DNA of 64,000 bases from Bacillus pumilus (GTDB lineage: Bacteria; Bacillota; Bacilli; Bacillales; Bacillaceae): NCBI GenBank assembly GCA_001938995.1, contig MKZN01000002.1, forward strand, positions 124,001-188,000, given 5' to 3'. Below, in pieces: positions 38,326-49,339 of the stretch (its first letter is position 1; each line of letters opens with the position of its first letter). A program made the position numbers and the translations under genes. Below the pieces are notes generated by a model. It saw only the letters and a program-made list of their open reading frames with translations, ran no database searches and was not told the DNA's origin.

Positions 38326-38758
38326 ATTTAATGGAGCAACTTGGTGATGAATTTTTCACTTTTGAACCGGTTTCTCCTAATAATAGGTCGCCACCGGTTG
38401 AAAGGATGATTTCATCTGTTACTTGATTAGAAATTGTGTGCGCTACTAATTGAAGCAAAGAATTGACTTCCACTTGAGATTCTTTGAATTCTTGAATCAC
38501 CGGGATGTCATCCAGTTCTTCTTGCAGGGCATCGATTTTTTCTTCGACTTGCTTTAAGGCTTCATGTTTGCCGTAATGCTTTAAGTTCACAGCTTGTTTT
38601 TGAAGCGCCTTAATTTGGTTAATAATCGTTGAAATCTTTGTGTTTTCATTGATTTGCGCTTCCGCTTTTTTGAAGAAATCCACTTCTTCTGTTTCAGAAA
38701 TCATTTTCGCGAGCTCTCTTGCACGCTCGACAATCTCTTTCTTTGAATAAAGCGTCAT
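38324..38758 (-). CDS. ymcA: RNase Y regulator RicA (YmcA)
   Basis: 144 residues, mostly helical (KKEIVERARELAKMIS, FKKAEAQINENTKIS), with a late Cys in SPSCSIK that fits the Fe-S ligands of this family. RicA joins RicF (YlbF) and RicT (YaaT) in a complex that steers RNase Y processing and affects biofilm, competence and sporulation. It begins 1 base after the miaB stop. Its partner rny is in this window at 47467. Confidence 0.93.
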   Translation of the reverse strand: MTLYSKKEIVERARELAKMISETEEVDFFKKAEAQINENTKISTIINQIKALQKQAVNLKHYGKHEALKQVEEKIDALQEELDDIPVIQEFKESQVEVNSLLQLVAHTISNQVTDEIILSTGGDLLLGETGSKVKNSSPSCSIK

Positions 38759-38759
38759 T

Positions 38760-40286
38760 TTAATTCACCTCGATAGCTTCTCCAACCATTTCTCCGTCAA
38801 GAGACCAAGTTTTTGCTTGTGTGATTTTCACTTTGACGATGTTGCCAATCGCTTCTTTTGGTGCTTTAAAATTCACAAGCTTGCTTTTACTTGTATATCC
38901 GGCTAGGATCTCAGGATTGTTTTTACTTTCACCCTCTACTAATACTTCGACAGTCTGCCCTTCATATTCCTTCATTTTTTTCGCAGAAATTTCATTCACA
39001 AGGGCATTTAAGCGTTGCAGGCGTTCTTTCTTCACTTGCATTGGGACATTGTCTTTCATGTTTGCCGCTGGTGTTCCTTCTCTTGGAGAATAAATGAACG
39101 TATAGGCGGCATCGAACTCCACTTCCCGATAGAGGGACATCGTTTCTTCAAACTGCTCATCTGTCTCATTCGGGAACCCAACGATGATGTCCGTTGTTAG
39201 AGAAGCATTTGGCATGGCTTCTTTGATTTTGCGCACAAGGTCAAGGTAACGCTCACGATCATACTTTCTCGCCATCAGTTTCAGTACGGAAGAACTTCCT
39301 GATTGAACTGGCAAATGAATATGATCAAGCAGGTTGCCACCTTTGGCAAGCACTTCAATTAAGTGGTCATCAAAATCACGTGGATGACTTGTTGTAAAAC
39401 GGATACGCGGGATATCGATTTTACGCAGTTCATCCATCAGATGGCCAAGACCGTATTCCATATCTTCAAAATCTTTTCCATAAGCATTGACGTTTTGGCC
39501 AAGAAGGGTAATCTCTTTATATCCCTCTGCAGCAAGACGTCTTACTTCTTGGATGATTTCATCTGGCCGGCGGCTTCGTTCCTTCCCACGGGTGTAAGGG
39601 ACGATACAATATGTACAGAACTTATCACAGCCGTACATAATGTTCACCCAGCCTTTAATTTTACCTCGGCGGGCTCTCGGAAGGTTCTCTATCACATCCC
39701 CTTCCTTCGACCAAACCTCAATCACCATTTCTTTAGAAAGGTAACATTCAGATAGAAGCTCAGGCAGACGATGAATGTTGTGCGTACCGAAAATAAGATC
39801 CACGAATGGGTGTTTTTTCAATATGCGGTTAACAACAGACTCTTCTTGTGACATACAGCCGCAGACACCTAAGATCAGATCTGGTTTTTCACGTTTTAAC
39901 GCTTTTAAATGACCAAGCTCTCCAAACACTTTGTTTTCAGCATTCTCACGAATGGCACATGTATTCAGTAAAATGACATTCGCATCTTCAGTAGAGTTTG
40001 TCGGCTCATAGCCAAGCGCCATAAAAATACCTGCCATTACTTCTGTGTCGTGTTCATTCATTTGGCAGCCATATGTGCGGATATAAAACTTACGGCCGTT
40101 CCCTAACCCTTTAAACCGTTCGTCAATTTGAAATTGATTATATTCGACTTCTTCTTTACCCCGTTTTTTTGCATCTTTTAATGATGGCGGAATGTAAACA
40201 GCTTCAAAATATTTGCTGTAGTCCTTCTCGGATTTTTTGTCCGATGAACTTACTTGTCCGCTCGCTTTTCTCTGTTCTTCATTCAT
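38760..40286 (-). CDS. miaB: tRNA-2-methylthio-N6-dimethylallyladenosine synthase MiaB
   Basis: 508 residues (ymcB in B. subtilis). The N-terminal UPF0004 domain has cysteines in [20 protein letters not shown] and VCGCMSQEE, which bind one 4Fe-4S cluster. The radical-SAM motif [13 protein letters not shown] binds the second. The C-terminal TRAM domain covers about 440-506. It methylthiolates the A37 prenylated by MiaA. The extended N-terminus is usual for Bacillus. It precedes ymcA in one operon. Confidence 0.96.
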   Translation of the reverse strand: MNEEQRKASGQVSSSDKKSEKDYSKYFEAVYIPPSLKDAKKRGKEEVEYNQFQIDERFKGLGNGRKFYIRTYGCQMNEHDTEVMAGIFMALGYEPTNSTEDANVILLNTCAIRENAENKVFGELGHLKALKREKPDLILGVCGCMSQEESVVNRILKKHPFVDLIFGTHNIHRLPELLSECYLSKEMVIEVWSKEGDVIENLPRARRGKIKGWVNIMYGCDKFCTYCIVPYTRGKERSRRPDEIIQEVRRLAAEGYKEITLLGQNVNAYGKDFEDMEYGLGHLMDELRKIDIPRIRFTTSHPRDFDDHLIEVLAKGGNLLDHIHLPVQSGSSSVLKLMARKYDRERYLDLVRKIKEAMPNASLTTDIIVGFPNETDEQFEETMSLYREVEFDAAYTFIYSPREGTPAANMKDNVPMQVKKERLQRLNALVNEISAKKMKEYEGQTVEVLVEGESKNNPEILAGYTSKSKLVNFKAPKEAIGNIVKVKITQAKTWSLDGEMVGEAIEVN

Positions 40287-40429
40287 GAATTAGTACTCCT
40301 TTCAAACCAAGCTCCACCCTCCAGTATAGACTATTTTCTTATGAATTGAAAATAAATTCATACGAGTTTACCTTTATAAAAGACTGTCTTCCTACATTGA
40401 ATTTTTATAAAAACAATCCATTTGATGTA

Positions 40430-40457
40430 AAAAAAAGAGAGCACCCCGCTCTCTCTT
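40430..40457 (-). terminator. kbl terminator
   Basis: On the minus strand AGAGAGC-GGGGT-GCTCTCT is followed by eight T. It begins in the stop region of kbl. Confidence 0.8.
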
Positions 40458-41634
40458 AATCAAGTATCTTCAGTTTTTCCGCTTCATCTTTAATGATCGT
40501 CAGCGCACGGTCTAGTTCTTCTTTTGTATGCTCTGCTGTGATGATGGCTCTAATTCTCGCTTTTCCTTTGGCGACTGTTGGGAAGGCAATTCCTTGTGCG
40601 AAGACGCCTCGTTCCATTAACGCTTTCGAAAACTGGTAAGTCAGTGCCTCATCACCCACCATAATGGGAATGATAGGGGTTTCTGTTGGTGCAATCTGAA
40701 ATCCTAGATTGATGACTTTCTCTTTAAAATATGTGGCATTTTCCCATAGGGTTTGCATTCGCTCTGGCTCATCTAATAGCACGTCTATGGCTTCTTCACA
40801 TGCTCTTGTCACAGCTGGCGGATGAGATGTACTGAACAAAAATGGTCTTGCTTTATGCTTTAAGTAATCGATTAAAACTGCAGATCCCGCCACGTAGCCG
40901 CCAAGCACGCCGATCGCTTTACTAAGTGTGCCAACTTGAATTTGCACTCTTCCATCGAGCTGAAAATGATTAACAGTCCCGCGGCCATTTTCGCCAAGCA
41001 CTCCTGAAGCGTGTGCATCGTCTACCATGACAAATGCATCATAAGTTTCAGCAAGCCTTACAATATCAGGCAGTTTTGCAATGTCACCATCCATCGAAAA
41101 CACACCATCCGTTACAATGAGTCGGACGCGGTAATTCATGGATTTCTTTAAAATTTTCTCGAGTTCTTCCATATTGGAATGCGCGTATACTTTTTTGTGT
41201 GATTTCGTTAATCGAATGCCATCAATAATAGAAGCATGATTCAACTCATCTGAAATGACAATATCATCTTTTGATAAAACACTTGATAAGACCCCTTGAT
41301 TCGTCGTAAATCCTGATTGAAATACAAGGGCTGCCTCTGTTTTTTTAAATGACGCGAGCTTTTTTTCGAGTCGCTCATGCATGGTCAAGGTTCCGGCAAT
41401 TGTCCGTACTGAACCAGTTCCAGCACCGAATTCATCAATCGCTGCTTTTGCTGCTTTCATCAGTCGTGGATGTGAAGTCAACCCTAAATAGTTATTTGAG
41501 GAGAGTTGTATCACAGCTTGTTCATTGAATGTGACTGTGGATGATTGTTTTGACTCGATCTCTTTTAACGTCTGGTGGGTACCTTGCTGCTTCATTGATT
41601 CTAATTCATCTTGTAAATAGGTGAATTCTTTCAT
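40456..41634 (-). CDS. kbl: Glycine C-acetyltransferase (2-amino-3-ketobutyrate CoA ligase)
   Basis: 392 residues from MKEFTYLQDELESMK, with AAAGGGGGAAG before two adjacent ATGs. The longer frame overlaps tdh and has no site. An alpha-oxoamine synthase: VQLSSNNYLGLTSHP-like N-terminus, SDELNHASIIDG, VDDAHASGVLG and the PLP lysine in GTLSKAIGVLGGY. It splits the ketobutyrate made by Tdh into glycine and acetyl-CoA. Confidence 0.95.
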   Translation of the reverse strand: MKEFTYLQDELESMKQQGTHQTLKEIESKQSSTVTFNEQAVIQLSSNNYLGLTSHPRLMKAAKAAIDEFGAGTGSVRTIAGTLTMHERLEKKLASFKKTEAALVFQSGFTTNQGVLSSVLSKDDIVISDELNHASIIDGIRLTKSHKKVYAHSNMEELEKILKKSMNYRVRLIVTDGVFSMDGDIAKLPDIVRLAETYDAFVMVDDAHASGVLGENGRGTVNHFQLDGRVQIQVGTLSKAIGVLGGYVAGSAVLIDYLKHKARPFLFSTSHPPAVTRACEEAIDVLLDEPERMQTLWENATYFKEKVINLGFQIAPTETPIIPIMVGDEALTYQFSKALMERGVFAQGIAFPTVAKGKARIRAIITAEHTKEELDRALTIIKDEAEKLKILD

Positions 41635-42698
41635 CATTTCTTCCCCCTTTGATATGATGGCATCACAAGTACGACCTTTCCACATGTCCCTTTTCTCATC
41701 AGTTCGAATCCCTCTTTAAAATCTTCAAATGGCAACGTATGTGTGACCACTGGCTGAACATCAATTGTTTTCGTTCTTAACAGATCAGATACTTGGCGCC
41801 ATGTTTCGAACATTTTCCTCCCAGTAATCCCCTGAACTGTCAGTCCTCTAAATACAATTTGATTCGTAATATCAATCGTGACTGGCCGTTCTGGCAAACT
41901 TAATATGTTAACTTTCCCGCCATTTGTACAAGCTTCAAGAGCTTGATTAATCGCTGCTGGGTGTCCTGACATTTCACAAATCACGTCTGCCCCTTCCAGA
42001 CGAGTGAGCTGCCTAATCTTTACGACTGGATCCTCTTTCCCAATATCCACGATATGATTTGCGCCCATTTTCTGAGCAAGTTCAAGTCTGTATTCGTTTT
42101 TATCGATGGCAAACACCTGGACAGCGCCAGCAGATTTTGCGACCGCAATAGCCATTAAACCAATTGGACCACAGCCAAAAATGGCGACTGACTTTCCTGA
42201 AACAGGCGTGTGCAACACCGTATGGACAGCATTTCCAAGCGGCTCTTGAATGGACGCAAGCTCGACCGGCATATCACTAGGATTCTGCCATACATTTTGT
42301 TCAGGTACTTTAACAAACTCAGCAAAACAGCCGTCCATGTCCACTCCTAAAATGTTGGTGTCTTGGCACAAATGCTGCTGTCCAGTTAAACACATATTGC
42401 ATTGATTGCACACAATATGAGTTTCAGCTGATACATAATCCCCTATTTTTGCACGTGTGACTTGCTTCCCCACTTTCACAATTTCCCCTGTGAATTCATG
42501 TCCGAAAATGTACGGTGCTTTGATTCTCCCCTTTGCCCAATCATCCCAATTATAAATATGCACATCCGTTCCGCAAATCGATGTGGCTTTCACTCGAATC
42601 ATGACTTCATGATCATTGATCTCTGGAATCGGCATGTCAGTCAGCACCGCTCCGTAAGCGCTTTCTTTTTTAACAATCGCTTTCATCGTTCCACACAT
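41634..42698 (-). CDS. tdh: L-threonine 3-dehydrogenase
   Basis: 354 residues from MCGTMKAIVKK, with AAAGGGG before it. The frame runs to 42746 but lacks a site there. Zinc-dependent MDR dehydrogenase: catalytic zinc residues in SICGTDVHIYNWD and FGHEFTGE, structural zinc cysteines in CNQCNMCLTGQQHLC, and the NAD fold in IFGCGPIGLMAIA. It oxidises threonine to 2-amino-3-ketobutyrate. It is followed directly by kbl. Confidence 0.95.
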   Translation of the reverse strand: MCGTMKAIVKKESAYGAVLTDMPIPEINDHEVMIRVKATSICGTDVHIYNWDDWAKGRIKAPYIFGHEFTGEIVKVGKQVTRAKIGDYVSAETHIVCNQCNMCLTGQQHLCQDTNILGVDMDGCFAEFVKVPEQNVWQNPSDMPVELASIQEPLGNAVHTVLHTPVSGKSVAIFGCGPIGLMAIAVAKSAGAVQVFAIDKNEYRLELAQKMGANHIVDIGKEDPVVKIRQLTRLEGADVICEMSGHPAAINQALEACTNGGKVNILSLPERPVTIDITNQIVFRGLTVQGITGRKMFETWRQVSDLLRTKTIDVQPVVTHTLPFEDFKEGFELMRKGTCGKVVLVMPSYQRGKK

Positions 42699-42831
42699 GA
42701 CGTACAACCCCTTTGTGAAAAACTTCTTCCAATCAGATTTTAACACGTGTTATTTTAATCGTAAATAGCAATGTCCGCCTGACAGAGACGAATGGTCGCG
42801 CCAGATAATTTTTTGGATATTTTCTAAAAAA

Positions 42832-42867
42832 AAAGCAAATCTCTACATGATAAGAGATTTGCTTTTT
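42832..42867. terminator. Terminator between the RND exporter and tdh
   Basis: GCAAATCTCT / AGAGATTTGC stem with A/T runs on both sides. On the minus strand it follows the RND exporter stop at 42872. Confidence 0.8.
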
Positions 42868-42871
42868 TCGA

Positions 42872-45800
42872 TTATCTTCTTTTTGAAACGGCCACATATA
42901 GCGCCGGGACAATCAGCAGTGTCAGAACTGTTGAGAAAAAGACACCAGATACAATACAGATCGCAAGCGGTTTAAAGAGAGGATCATTACTTAGAGCGAC
43001 AGGCATAAGGGCTACAAGCGCCGTAAATGCCGTTAACAAAATCGGTCTAATTCTTGCTCTTCCCGCTTCAATCACGGCTGTGCGTTGGTCGAGTCCAAGC
43101 TTGCGTCGCTGCTCAATAAACTCGAACAAAACAACCGCATTTCGGACCACGATACCTGCTAATGAGACAATGCCCATCGTCGCCATAAAGCTGAACGGTG
43201 TTTGAGTGACAAACAACCCAATAATCGCGCCTGAAATCGCGAGGTACACCGTGCCGAGTACTAAAAGCGGTAGCACCAGTGAATTGAACTGGAAAGCGAT
43301 GGTCACATAAATAAGCAGCAAGACAACCCCAAATAAGAGACTGATTTCAATGAAGAATTGCGCCTGATCTTCATTTTCTCCCCCTTGAGAAATGGCCATG
43401 TCCTTTGCGTCATCACTTTTTTCCACTTGATTCACGACTTTCTGCATATCTTCTTTGAACGTATCAGATGTTCCAGGATACGCCTTTAACGTGATCGTTG
43501 GGAGACCATTCTCATGTGGAATACTCTCGTATTGCTCCGTTTCTTTTTCTTTCACATAACGGCTTAGTGATTCGAGAGAAGGCATACCACCCTCATTTGA
43601 ATTCACAGGTACTTTGATTTCTTCTAGCTTCAATCCATTTTGATGTGTGCTCACATCTTGTTTAACGACGAGATCCATTTCATCTGTCCCTTGTTTAAAT
43701 GTGCCTAATGGGAATCCTTCTGTCACAAGACCGAGCTGTCTGCTCACAAACTGAGCGCTTAACCCATCCTCTGCGATCCGGTCACGATTTAATTCAAATG
43801 TGATGGTTTTCACTGGCTGATTAACGTCGTCTGTGATCAGACTTGCCCCATTTTCTTTCATTTCTTTCGTCAATATTTCTTTGACATTGATTAGCTTTGA
43901 AAATTGTTCGCCCGCAATGGTGACCGTCACAGGTGCTCCTGTTGGTGGGCCTTGAACAATGGTATTCATAAAGATGTCAGCATCTTTAAATTTCCCTCGC
44001 AGTGGTTCTGTCATACGATCAATCAGTTCTTTACTTGTCAACTGATCATTATCCACTCTCACCACGACTTGTCCGGTATGGTCACTTGCGTTTGAGATGC
44101 TTTCATTAAACAAGTTAGGTACACCGCCACCTGCAAAAATGGCAGTCTCTTCAATTCCCTTTTGCTGTTTGATCTCTTGTTCTATTTTCTCTAGTGTTTC
44201 ATTTGTTTTCTCTAATGTCGTTTCACTTGGCAGTGTGACCGTCACAACGACTTCTTTCTTATTCGCTGCCGGGAAAAATTCAAACGGTGTCACGAAAATT
44301 AGTAAAAAGGCAAGGGTTGCGACGAGCAAACCTGTGAGTCCTATGAGCAATGGCCGTTTGACGATTTTTGTCAGCACACGGTCTGCATAAAAATCTGCTA
44401 ATCTTTTCAACGGGTTGCCTAAGAATCCTGGTTCCTTTTGTACCTTCTTGTTCTTCTTTTTTCGATTCGCTGCTGTGTATTGATAGACTGGGACCAGTGT
44501 CAAGGAAATGACCATGGACGCTAGGACAGTCGTCACTAGAACAGAAGGTAATGCCCGAATAAATGAACCGTTCGCACCTGATAGAAATACGAGTGGGAGG
44601 AAGGCAAATACAACCGCTAGTGTTGATGTCACAATGGACCCTGCAACTTCTTTAACCCCTGCAATGGTACCTTCTAGCGGACTTTCATATTTTTTCATTT
44701 TCCTTAAAATATTGTCGTTCACCACAATGGCATCATCAACGAGTATTCCTAGTGCAATAATAAAGCCAATGATGGAAATCTGATTTAGGTCTACTTGTAA
44801 AAATGGCAGTGGAATGGTCCCAATCGTAATTGATAATGGGATCGCTAGTGATACAATAAAGGCGCCGCCAATTGTTAGGCCAAGTGTCGTGACGACAATA
44901 ACAGCAATCACGGCAATGATGGCTTCTTTGATTAAATCGTTAAAAAGTGTATCGACTTCACTCTTTTGTGAATAGTAGTCTACCCAATCCACACTATTTG
45001 GGAGTTGTTTTTCTCTTTCAATGACATCACTTACTTTGTCATACATTTTTGGAATATCTAGTCCTGGTTTGATATTGACTGTAAACGAATAGGCTGGCTT
45101 TCCGTTATATGACACAAGATCACTTTTCTCTTTTTCTACTTCCTTCAAACGACCAAGCTGGTCAATTGTGACAGGCTCTCGGTTCGTTCTTGAAAAAAGT
45201 TCAACCTTTTTCACTTGATCTAATTGATCATAGCTATTAATTGACAGCTTCACTTTTTCTCCAGATTGACGAATGTCACCTAATGGAGATGTTTCAAATT
45301 CCTGTTGGATGGCATTGGTGACATCTGTCACATTTAAACCTTCATCTTCCAGTTTATTTGAATCAAGGTTCAAGACGGCTTGCTTGTCATTGAAACCTTT
45401 CATGACGACGCTATCCACTCCTTTGATGTCCTCTACTTCTTCTTTTAAGGAACGCAAAGCTTCCTGACTTTTTGCTAAGTCAGACTGTTTATCCGAAACA
45501 ATCATGTAAGAGCCAACCGGCACGTTGCCGAATTCATCCTTTACATTCGGTTCCATGACGCCGTCAGGAAAGGAATTCGCGGCATTTGCGGTTTCATTTT
45601 TAATCTGACTAGCAACCTTTTGAAAATCTGCCGAATCATCGATTTCAAGGACAATATTCGAAAAACCAATGGCCGATACAGAGCTTGTTTTCTCTACACC
45701 ATTGATATCAGAAATCGCTGATTCTAGCTTATTGGTTACATCACTTTCCACCTGTTTTGCATCTGCCCCAGGGAAAACGGTTGAAACAGTTACGATATTC

Positions 45801-45919
45801 ACTTGGAATTCAGGCAGTTCTCGTTTAGGTAGCTGCGTAAATAAATATCCGCCTACAATCAGCACAATAAAAAATAAAACGAAAACAAGCTTTCCTCTTT
45901 TCAAAAAAGCTTCAATCAT
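42872..45919 (-). CDS. RND (HAE1/AcrB-type) efflux transporter
   Basis: 1015 residues with the two-fold RND layout: TM1 (about 11-29), a large periplasmic-type loop, TM2-6 (about 330-470), TM7 (about 520-545), a second loop, and TM8-12 (about 845-1010). The ILVDDAIVV segment carries the proton-relay Asp pair typical of AcrB-like proteins, and GIVVRNAVVLFEF is the matching TM10. No adaptor gene is adjacent. Related Bacillus pumps export lipopeptides or drugs (SwrC), but this one may be a separate family member. The substrate is unknown. Confidence 0.85.
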   Translation of the reverse strand: MIEAFLKRGKLVFVLFFIVLIVGGYLFTQLPKRELPEFQVNIVTVSTVFPGADAKQVESDVTNKLESAISDINGVEKTSSVSAIGFSNIVLEIDDSADFQKVASQIKNETANAANSFPDGVMEPNVKDEFGNVPVGSYMIVSDKQSDLAKSQEALRSLKEEVEDIKGVDSVVMKGFNDKQAVLNLDSNKLEDEGLNVTDVTNAIQQEFETSPLGDIRQSGEKVKLSINSYDQLDQVKKVELFSRTNREPVTIDQLGRLKEVEKEKSDLVSYNGKPAYSFTVNIKPGLDIPKMYDKVSDVIEREKQLPNSVDWVDYYSQKSEVDTLFNDLIKEAIIAVIAVIVVTTLGLTIGGAFIVSLAIPLSITIGTIPLPFLQVDLNQISIIGFIIALGILVDDAIVVNDNILRKMKKYESPLEGTIAGVKEVAGSIVTSTLAVVFAFLPLVFLSGANGSFIRALPSVLVTTVLASMVISLTLVPVYQYTAANRKKKNKKVQKEPGFLGNPLKRLADFYADRVLTKIVKRPLLIGLTGLLVATLAFLLIFVTPFEFFPAANKKEVVVTVTLPSETTLEKTNETLEKIEQEIKQQKGIEETAIFAGGGVPNLFNESISNASDHTGQVVVRVDNDQLTSKELIDRMTEPLRGKFKDADIFMNTIVQGPPTGAPVTVTIAGEQFSKLINVKEILTKEMKENGASLITDDVNQPVKTITFELNRDRIAEDGLSAQFVSRQLGLVTEGFPLGTFKQGTDEMDLVVKQDVSTHQNGLKLEEIKVPVNSNEGGMPSLESLSRYVKEKETEQYESIPHENGLPTITLKAYPGTSDTFKEDMQKVVNQVEKSDDAKDMAISQGGENEDQAQFFIEISLLFGVVLLLIYVTIAFQFNSLVLPLLVLGTVYLAISGAIIGLFVTQTPFSFMATMGIVSLAGIVVRNAVVLFEFIEQRRKLGLDQRTAVIEAGRARIRPILLTAFTALVALMPVALSNDPLFKPLAICIVSGVFFSTVLTLLIVPALYVAVSKRR

Positions 45920-46072
45920 TATTTCACCTACTTAAATATTTATTTTTAATGAAGTTCTTATAACATAATCCTAATTTATCATCATGGTGAAAAAATGCAA
46001 GTTCTAATATGTATTTTTTCTCTATTTTATGAGGTGAATATGTTATATAAGAAATGTATATTGGTAAACAAA

Positions 46073-46108
46073 AACAACCTGCTTACATGATGTAAGCAGG
46101 CTGAAAAT
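46073..46108 (-). terminator. spoVS terminator
   Basis: CCTGCTTACAT / ATGTAAGCAGG stem followed on the minus strand by TTGTTTTTGTTT. Confidence 0.8.
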
Positions 46109-46121
46109 AATAAAATTAGAA

Positions 46122-46382
46122 TTATCGCGGCTCAACAATCAGTTTGATTGCTGTTCTTTCTTCTCCATCGATAAGAATGTCAGTAAAGGCTGGAATGCAT
46201 ATCAAATCCACTCCGCTTGGCGCTACAAATCCCCTTGCAATGGCGACAGCCTTGACCGCCTGGTTCAATGCTCCAGCACCTATCGCTTGTATTTCTGCTG
46301 CACCGCGTTCACGTAAAACGCCTGCTAATGCTCCTGCTACTGAATTCGGACTTGACTTTGCTGAAACTTTTAAAATTTCCAT
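46122..46382 (-). CDS. spoVS: Stage V sporulation protein S
   Basis: 86 residues, near-identical to SpoVS across Bacillus (MEILKVSAKSSPNSVAGA, RGAAEIQAIGAGALNQAVKA). A small Alba-like fold that affects septation and coat formation. SigH-controlled in B. subtilis. AAGGGGGAGC precedes the ATG. About 200 bases separate it from ymdB, enough for its own promoter. Confidence 0.96.
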   Translation of the reverse strand: MEILKVSAKSSPNSVAGALAGVLRERGAAEIQAIGAGALNQAVKAVAIARGFVAPSGVDLICIPAFTDILIDGEERTAIKLIVEPR

Positions 46383-46582
46383 TTTTGCTCCCCCTTAAAT
46401 TTACAATGGATAAGTGAGTGTTCATTAGAACAATCTTTGTTAGATGATGCTATCCTTTGAAAATCCATCCCCAAATGTTTTTCAAGAATAGCAGGCTACC
46501 TACCATTTTTACTATATTCACGATAGAGGGCGCATATTCCTTCTTTCTGATTAATATTTTTCTGAAATAAATATGTGAACAT

Positions 46583-47377
46583 TTATTCAAAGAAAATATG
46601 GTCATCATTTATCAAAATTCGATCAATTTTGACAGCTTTTTTCGACTGTTCGTCAATTTCTACGATCACTGCACTTAATGTGGTACGACCTTCTGCAATG
46701 TCAAATCGTACAGGCAGGCTTGTTTTGAATCGCTTTATGATGGTTTCTCGATCGACACCTAAAACGCCATCATATGGTCCAGTCATCCCAACATCTGAAA
46801 TATACGCTGTTCCTTTTGAGAGCACACGGTTATCCGCTGTTTGTACATGTGTATGTGTTCCAACAACACATGATGCACGGCCATCAGCATACCAGCCCAT
46901 CGCTTGCTTTTCACTTGTGGCTTCCGCATGAAAATCAATAAAAATAAAGGGTGTGCGTTTCGATGCTTCTGCAATCAGCTCATCTACTTTTTGAAATGGG
47001 CAGTCAATTGGCGGTAAAAATGTGCGTCCTTGCAAATTGATCACAGCCAGTTCTTTTCCTTGTTTTTTGATAAATGTAAGCCCTTTCCCTGGAGTTCCTT
47101 GCGGGAAGTTCGCGGGACGAACAATATTGGCGGCATCATCGATAAAATCGAAAATGTCTCTTTTATCCCATGTATGATTCCCCATCGTCAGTACGTCAGC
47201 CCCTGCTTGCAGTAGTTCGTGATAGATTTTTTCGGTGATCCCTTTGCCATGCGCGGCATTCTCTCCGTTGACGATCGTAAAGTGAGGTTGGTATTTTTTC
47301 TTCAGCTTTGGTAAGTATTCTTTTAATGTATCTCTGCCGGGTGAACCGACAATATCTCCAACAAATAATATTTTCAT
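46583..47377 (-). CDS. ymdB: Metallophosphodiesterase YmdB
   Basis: 264 residues. Calcineurin-like motifs are FVGDIVGSPGRD (Asp ligand), VNGENAAHGKG (Asn), MGNHTWDKRD (Asn/His), FHAEATSEK and VGTHTHVQT (His pair). It hydrolyses 2',3'-cyclic nucleotides and governs the switch between motility and biofilm in B. subtilis. It lies just after rny, as in that species. Confidence 0.94.
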   Translation of the reverse strand: MKILFVGDIVGSPGRDTLKEYLPKLKKKYQPHFTIVNGENAAHGKGITEKIYHELLQAGADVLTMGNHTWDKRDIFDFIDDAANIVRPANFPQGTPGKGLTFIKKQGKELAVINLQGRTFLPPIDCPFQKVDELIAEASKRTPFIFIDFHAEATSEKQAMGWYADGRASCVVGTHTHVQTADNRVLSKGTAYISDVGMTGPYDGVLGVDRETIIKRFKTSLPVRFDIAEGRTTLSAVIVEIDEQSKKAVKIDRILINDDHIFFE

Positions 47378-47436
47378 GCGTTATGAACCCTTTCTCTTAT
47401 AAATTGACCTTCATATAAGTGTTGCATATTTACATA

Positions 47437-47464
47437 AAAAAATAAAGCGGCGCTAAGCGCACCG
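47437..47464 (-). terminator. rny terminator
   Basis: On the minus strand a GCGGTGCGC / GCGCCGC stem is followed by TTTATTTTTTT. Confidence 0.65.
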
Positions 47465-47466
47465 CT

Positions 47467-49032
47467 CTATTTTGCATACTCTACTGCGCGAGTCTCTCGA
47501 ATGACCGTCACTTTAATGTGACCAGGGTAATCGAGCTCGTCCTCAATTCGCTTACGAATATCCCTTGCTAGACGGTGAGCTTCAAGATCGTTAATTGAAT
47601 CTGGCTTCACCATAATTCGAACCTCACGTCCAGCCTGTATTGCAAACGATTTTTCAACACCTTCATAAGATTCAGAGATATCTTCTAGCTTTTCTAGTCT
47701 CCGAATGTAATTTTCAAGTGTCTCACTTCTTGCACCAGGGCGTGCTGCAGATAATGCATCAGCTGCTGCAACAAGAACAGCGATAATAGATGTCGGTTCT
47801 TGGTCACCGTGGTGGGATGCAATACTGTTGATGACAACAGGGTGTTCTTTATATTTCGTCGCAAGCTCAACGCCAATTTCTACGTGGCTTCCTTCTACTT
47901 CATGATCGATGGCTTTTCCAATGTCATGCAGAAGACCTGCTCGTTTTGCAAGCTTTGCATCTTCTCCAAGCTCTGAAGCCATGAGACCTGCAAGATGTGC
48001 AACCTCAATGGAATGCTTCAGGACATTTTGTCCATAACTTGTACGGAATTTTAAGCGACCGAGAATTTTGATGAGATCCGGATGTAGTCCATGAACACCA
48101 ACTTCAAATGTCGTTTGTTCACCCATTTCCCGAATGTAATCATCGACTTCACGGCGTGATTTTTCCACCATTTCTTCAATTCGTGCAGGATGAATGCGGC
48201 CATCCTGGACTAGCTTATCGAGAGCTATCCTCGCTGTTTCACGTCTAATCGGATCAAAGCCCGATAATATTACAGCTTCAGGTGTATCATCAATGATCAG
48301 ATCAATACCTGTTAATGTTTCTAACGTACGGATATTTCGTCCTTCACGACCGATAATACGACCTTTCATCTCATCATTTGGAAGATTGACTACAGATACC
48401 GTTGTTTCAGCTACATGATCAGCTGCGCAACGCTGTAACGCAAGTGAAAGAATGTTTTTCGCCTTTTTATCAGCCTCTTCTTTCGCTCGGTTTTCAGATT
48501 CTTTCGTCATGACTGCAATGTCGTGGGAAAGCTCATTTTCAACTTGATCCAGAATGATTTGTTTCGCTTCATCTCGAGTTAGACTAGAAATACGCTCTAA
48601 CTCGTCTTTCTGCAAACGAATCATATCATCCACTTTGCTTTCCATCTCTTCAATATGTTGTTGTCGTTCATTCAGAGATTGATCTCTCTTCTCCAACAGG
48701 GACTCCCGCTTATCTAAAGTGTCATCTTTGCGATCAAGATTTTCCTCTTTTTGAAGTAAACGGTTTTCTTGTCTTTGAAGCTCATTACGTCTCTCACGAA
48801 CTTCTTGCTCCGCTTCTACACGAAACGAATGAATTTCATCTTTCGCTTCTAAGAGCGCTTCTTTCTTCAATGCTTCCGCATCACGCTTTGCATCCTCAAC
48901 AATTTGTTCGGCCATGTTTCTTGCGCCGGATATTTTTGCTTCTGCAATGGTTTTACGAACAAAGTAGCCAACAACTAAACAGATTAGGCTCAGCAAAATG
49001 GAGATGATCGTAAACATCGTTGTAGGCGACAT
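47467..49032 (-). CDS. rny: Endoribonuclease Y
   Basis: 521 residues. TM anchor at about 6-26, long coiled coil about 30-190, KH domain with [15 protein letters not shown] (about 218-232), and HD domain with [10 protein letters not shown] and HDIGKAIDH. It starts most mRNA decay at the membrane. Here recA is the next upstream gene; the pbpX gene present between them in B. subtilis is not seen. RicA (YmcA, 38324) is its known specificity partner. Confidence 0.97.
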   Translation of the reverse strand: MSPTTMFTIISILLSLICLVVGYFVRKTIAEAKISGARNMAEQIVEDAKRDAEALKKEALLEAKDEIHSFRVEAEQEVRERRNELQRQENRLLQKEENLDRKDDTLDKRESLLEKRDQSLNERQQHIEEMESKVDDMIRLQKDELERISSLTRDEAKQIILDQVENELSHDIAVMTKESENRAKEEADKKAKNILSLALQRCAADHVAETTVSVVNLPNDEMKGRIIGREGRNIRTLETLTGIDLIIDDTPEAVILSGFDPIRRETARIALDKLVQDGRIHPARIEEMVEKSRREVDDYIREMGEQTTFEVGVHGLHPDLIKILGRLKFRTSYGQNVLKHSIEVAHLAGLMASELGEDAKLAKRAGLLHDIGKAIDHEVEGSHVEIGVELATKYKEHPVVINSIASHHGDQEPTSIIAVLVAAADALSAARPGARSETLENYIRRLEKLEDISESYEGVEKSFAIQAGREVRIMVKPDSINDLEAHRLARDIRKRIEDELDYPGHIKVTVIRETRAVEYAK

Positions 49033-49229
49033 ATTTTCACCTCCCCTTGCTATGAACTTGGTTTTACAAATAAAGTGTCGGCATGTACATTGTTTTGTGC
49101 CTCAACATACAGGGCCTTCACAGGGAATGAGGTCCTCACTGCCCTTGTCAAGTTTAAATTAGTTATCAATCATGTTAAGAAAAACAAGTGATACATTTCC
49201 ATTGTAATTGTGTCGGAAATACTTGTCAA
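49033..49229 (-). promoter_or_regulatory. SigA promoter and long leader of rny
   Basis: TTGACA (49224-49229) and TACAAT (49201-49206) on the minus strand are 17 bases apart. The leader of about 160 bases contains a nested stem (AGGGC / GCCCT enclosing AGTGAGGACCTCATT). No riboswitch class is recognised. Confidence 0.6.
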
Positions 49230-49303
49230 GCTAGTCAGACTGAGGCGTAAGTCGTTATTTCAAGCAAAGACAGCACTTTTGACACGCTAGCTGTTATGTA
49301 ATT

Positions 49304-49333
49304 GTAAAAAAAAGACGCTTTTCAGCGTCTTTT
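49304..49333 (-). terminator. recA terminator
   Basis: On the minus strand AAAGACGCT-GAAA-AGCGTC is followed by a T run. Confidence 0.8.
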
Positions 49334-49339
49334 GTCTTT

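Noticed and set aside
38251..38334. Plus-strand 28-codon frame beginning MSREGDGTFGSINMED
   Set aside because: It runs straight through the ymcA terminator hairpin, so it is probably chance despite an AAGGGGTG site.
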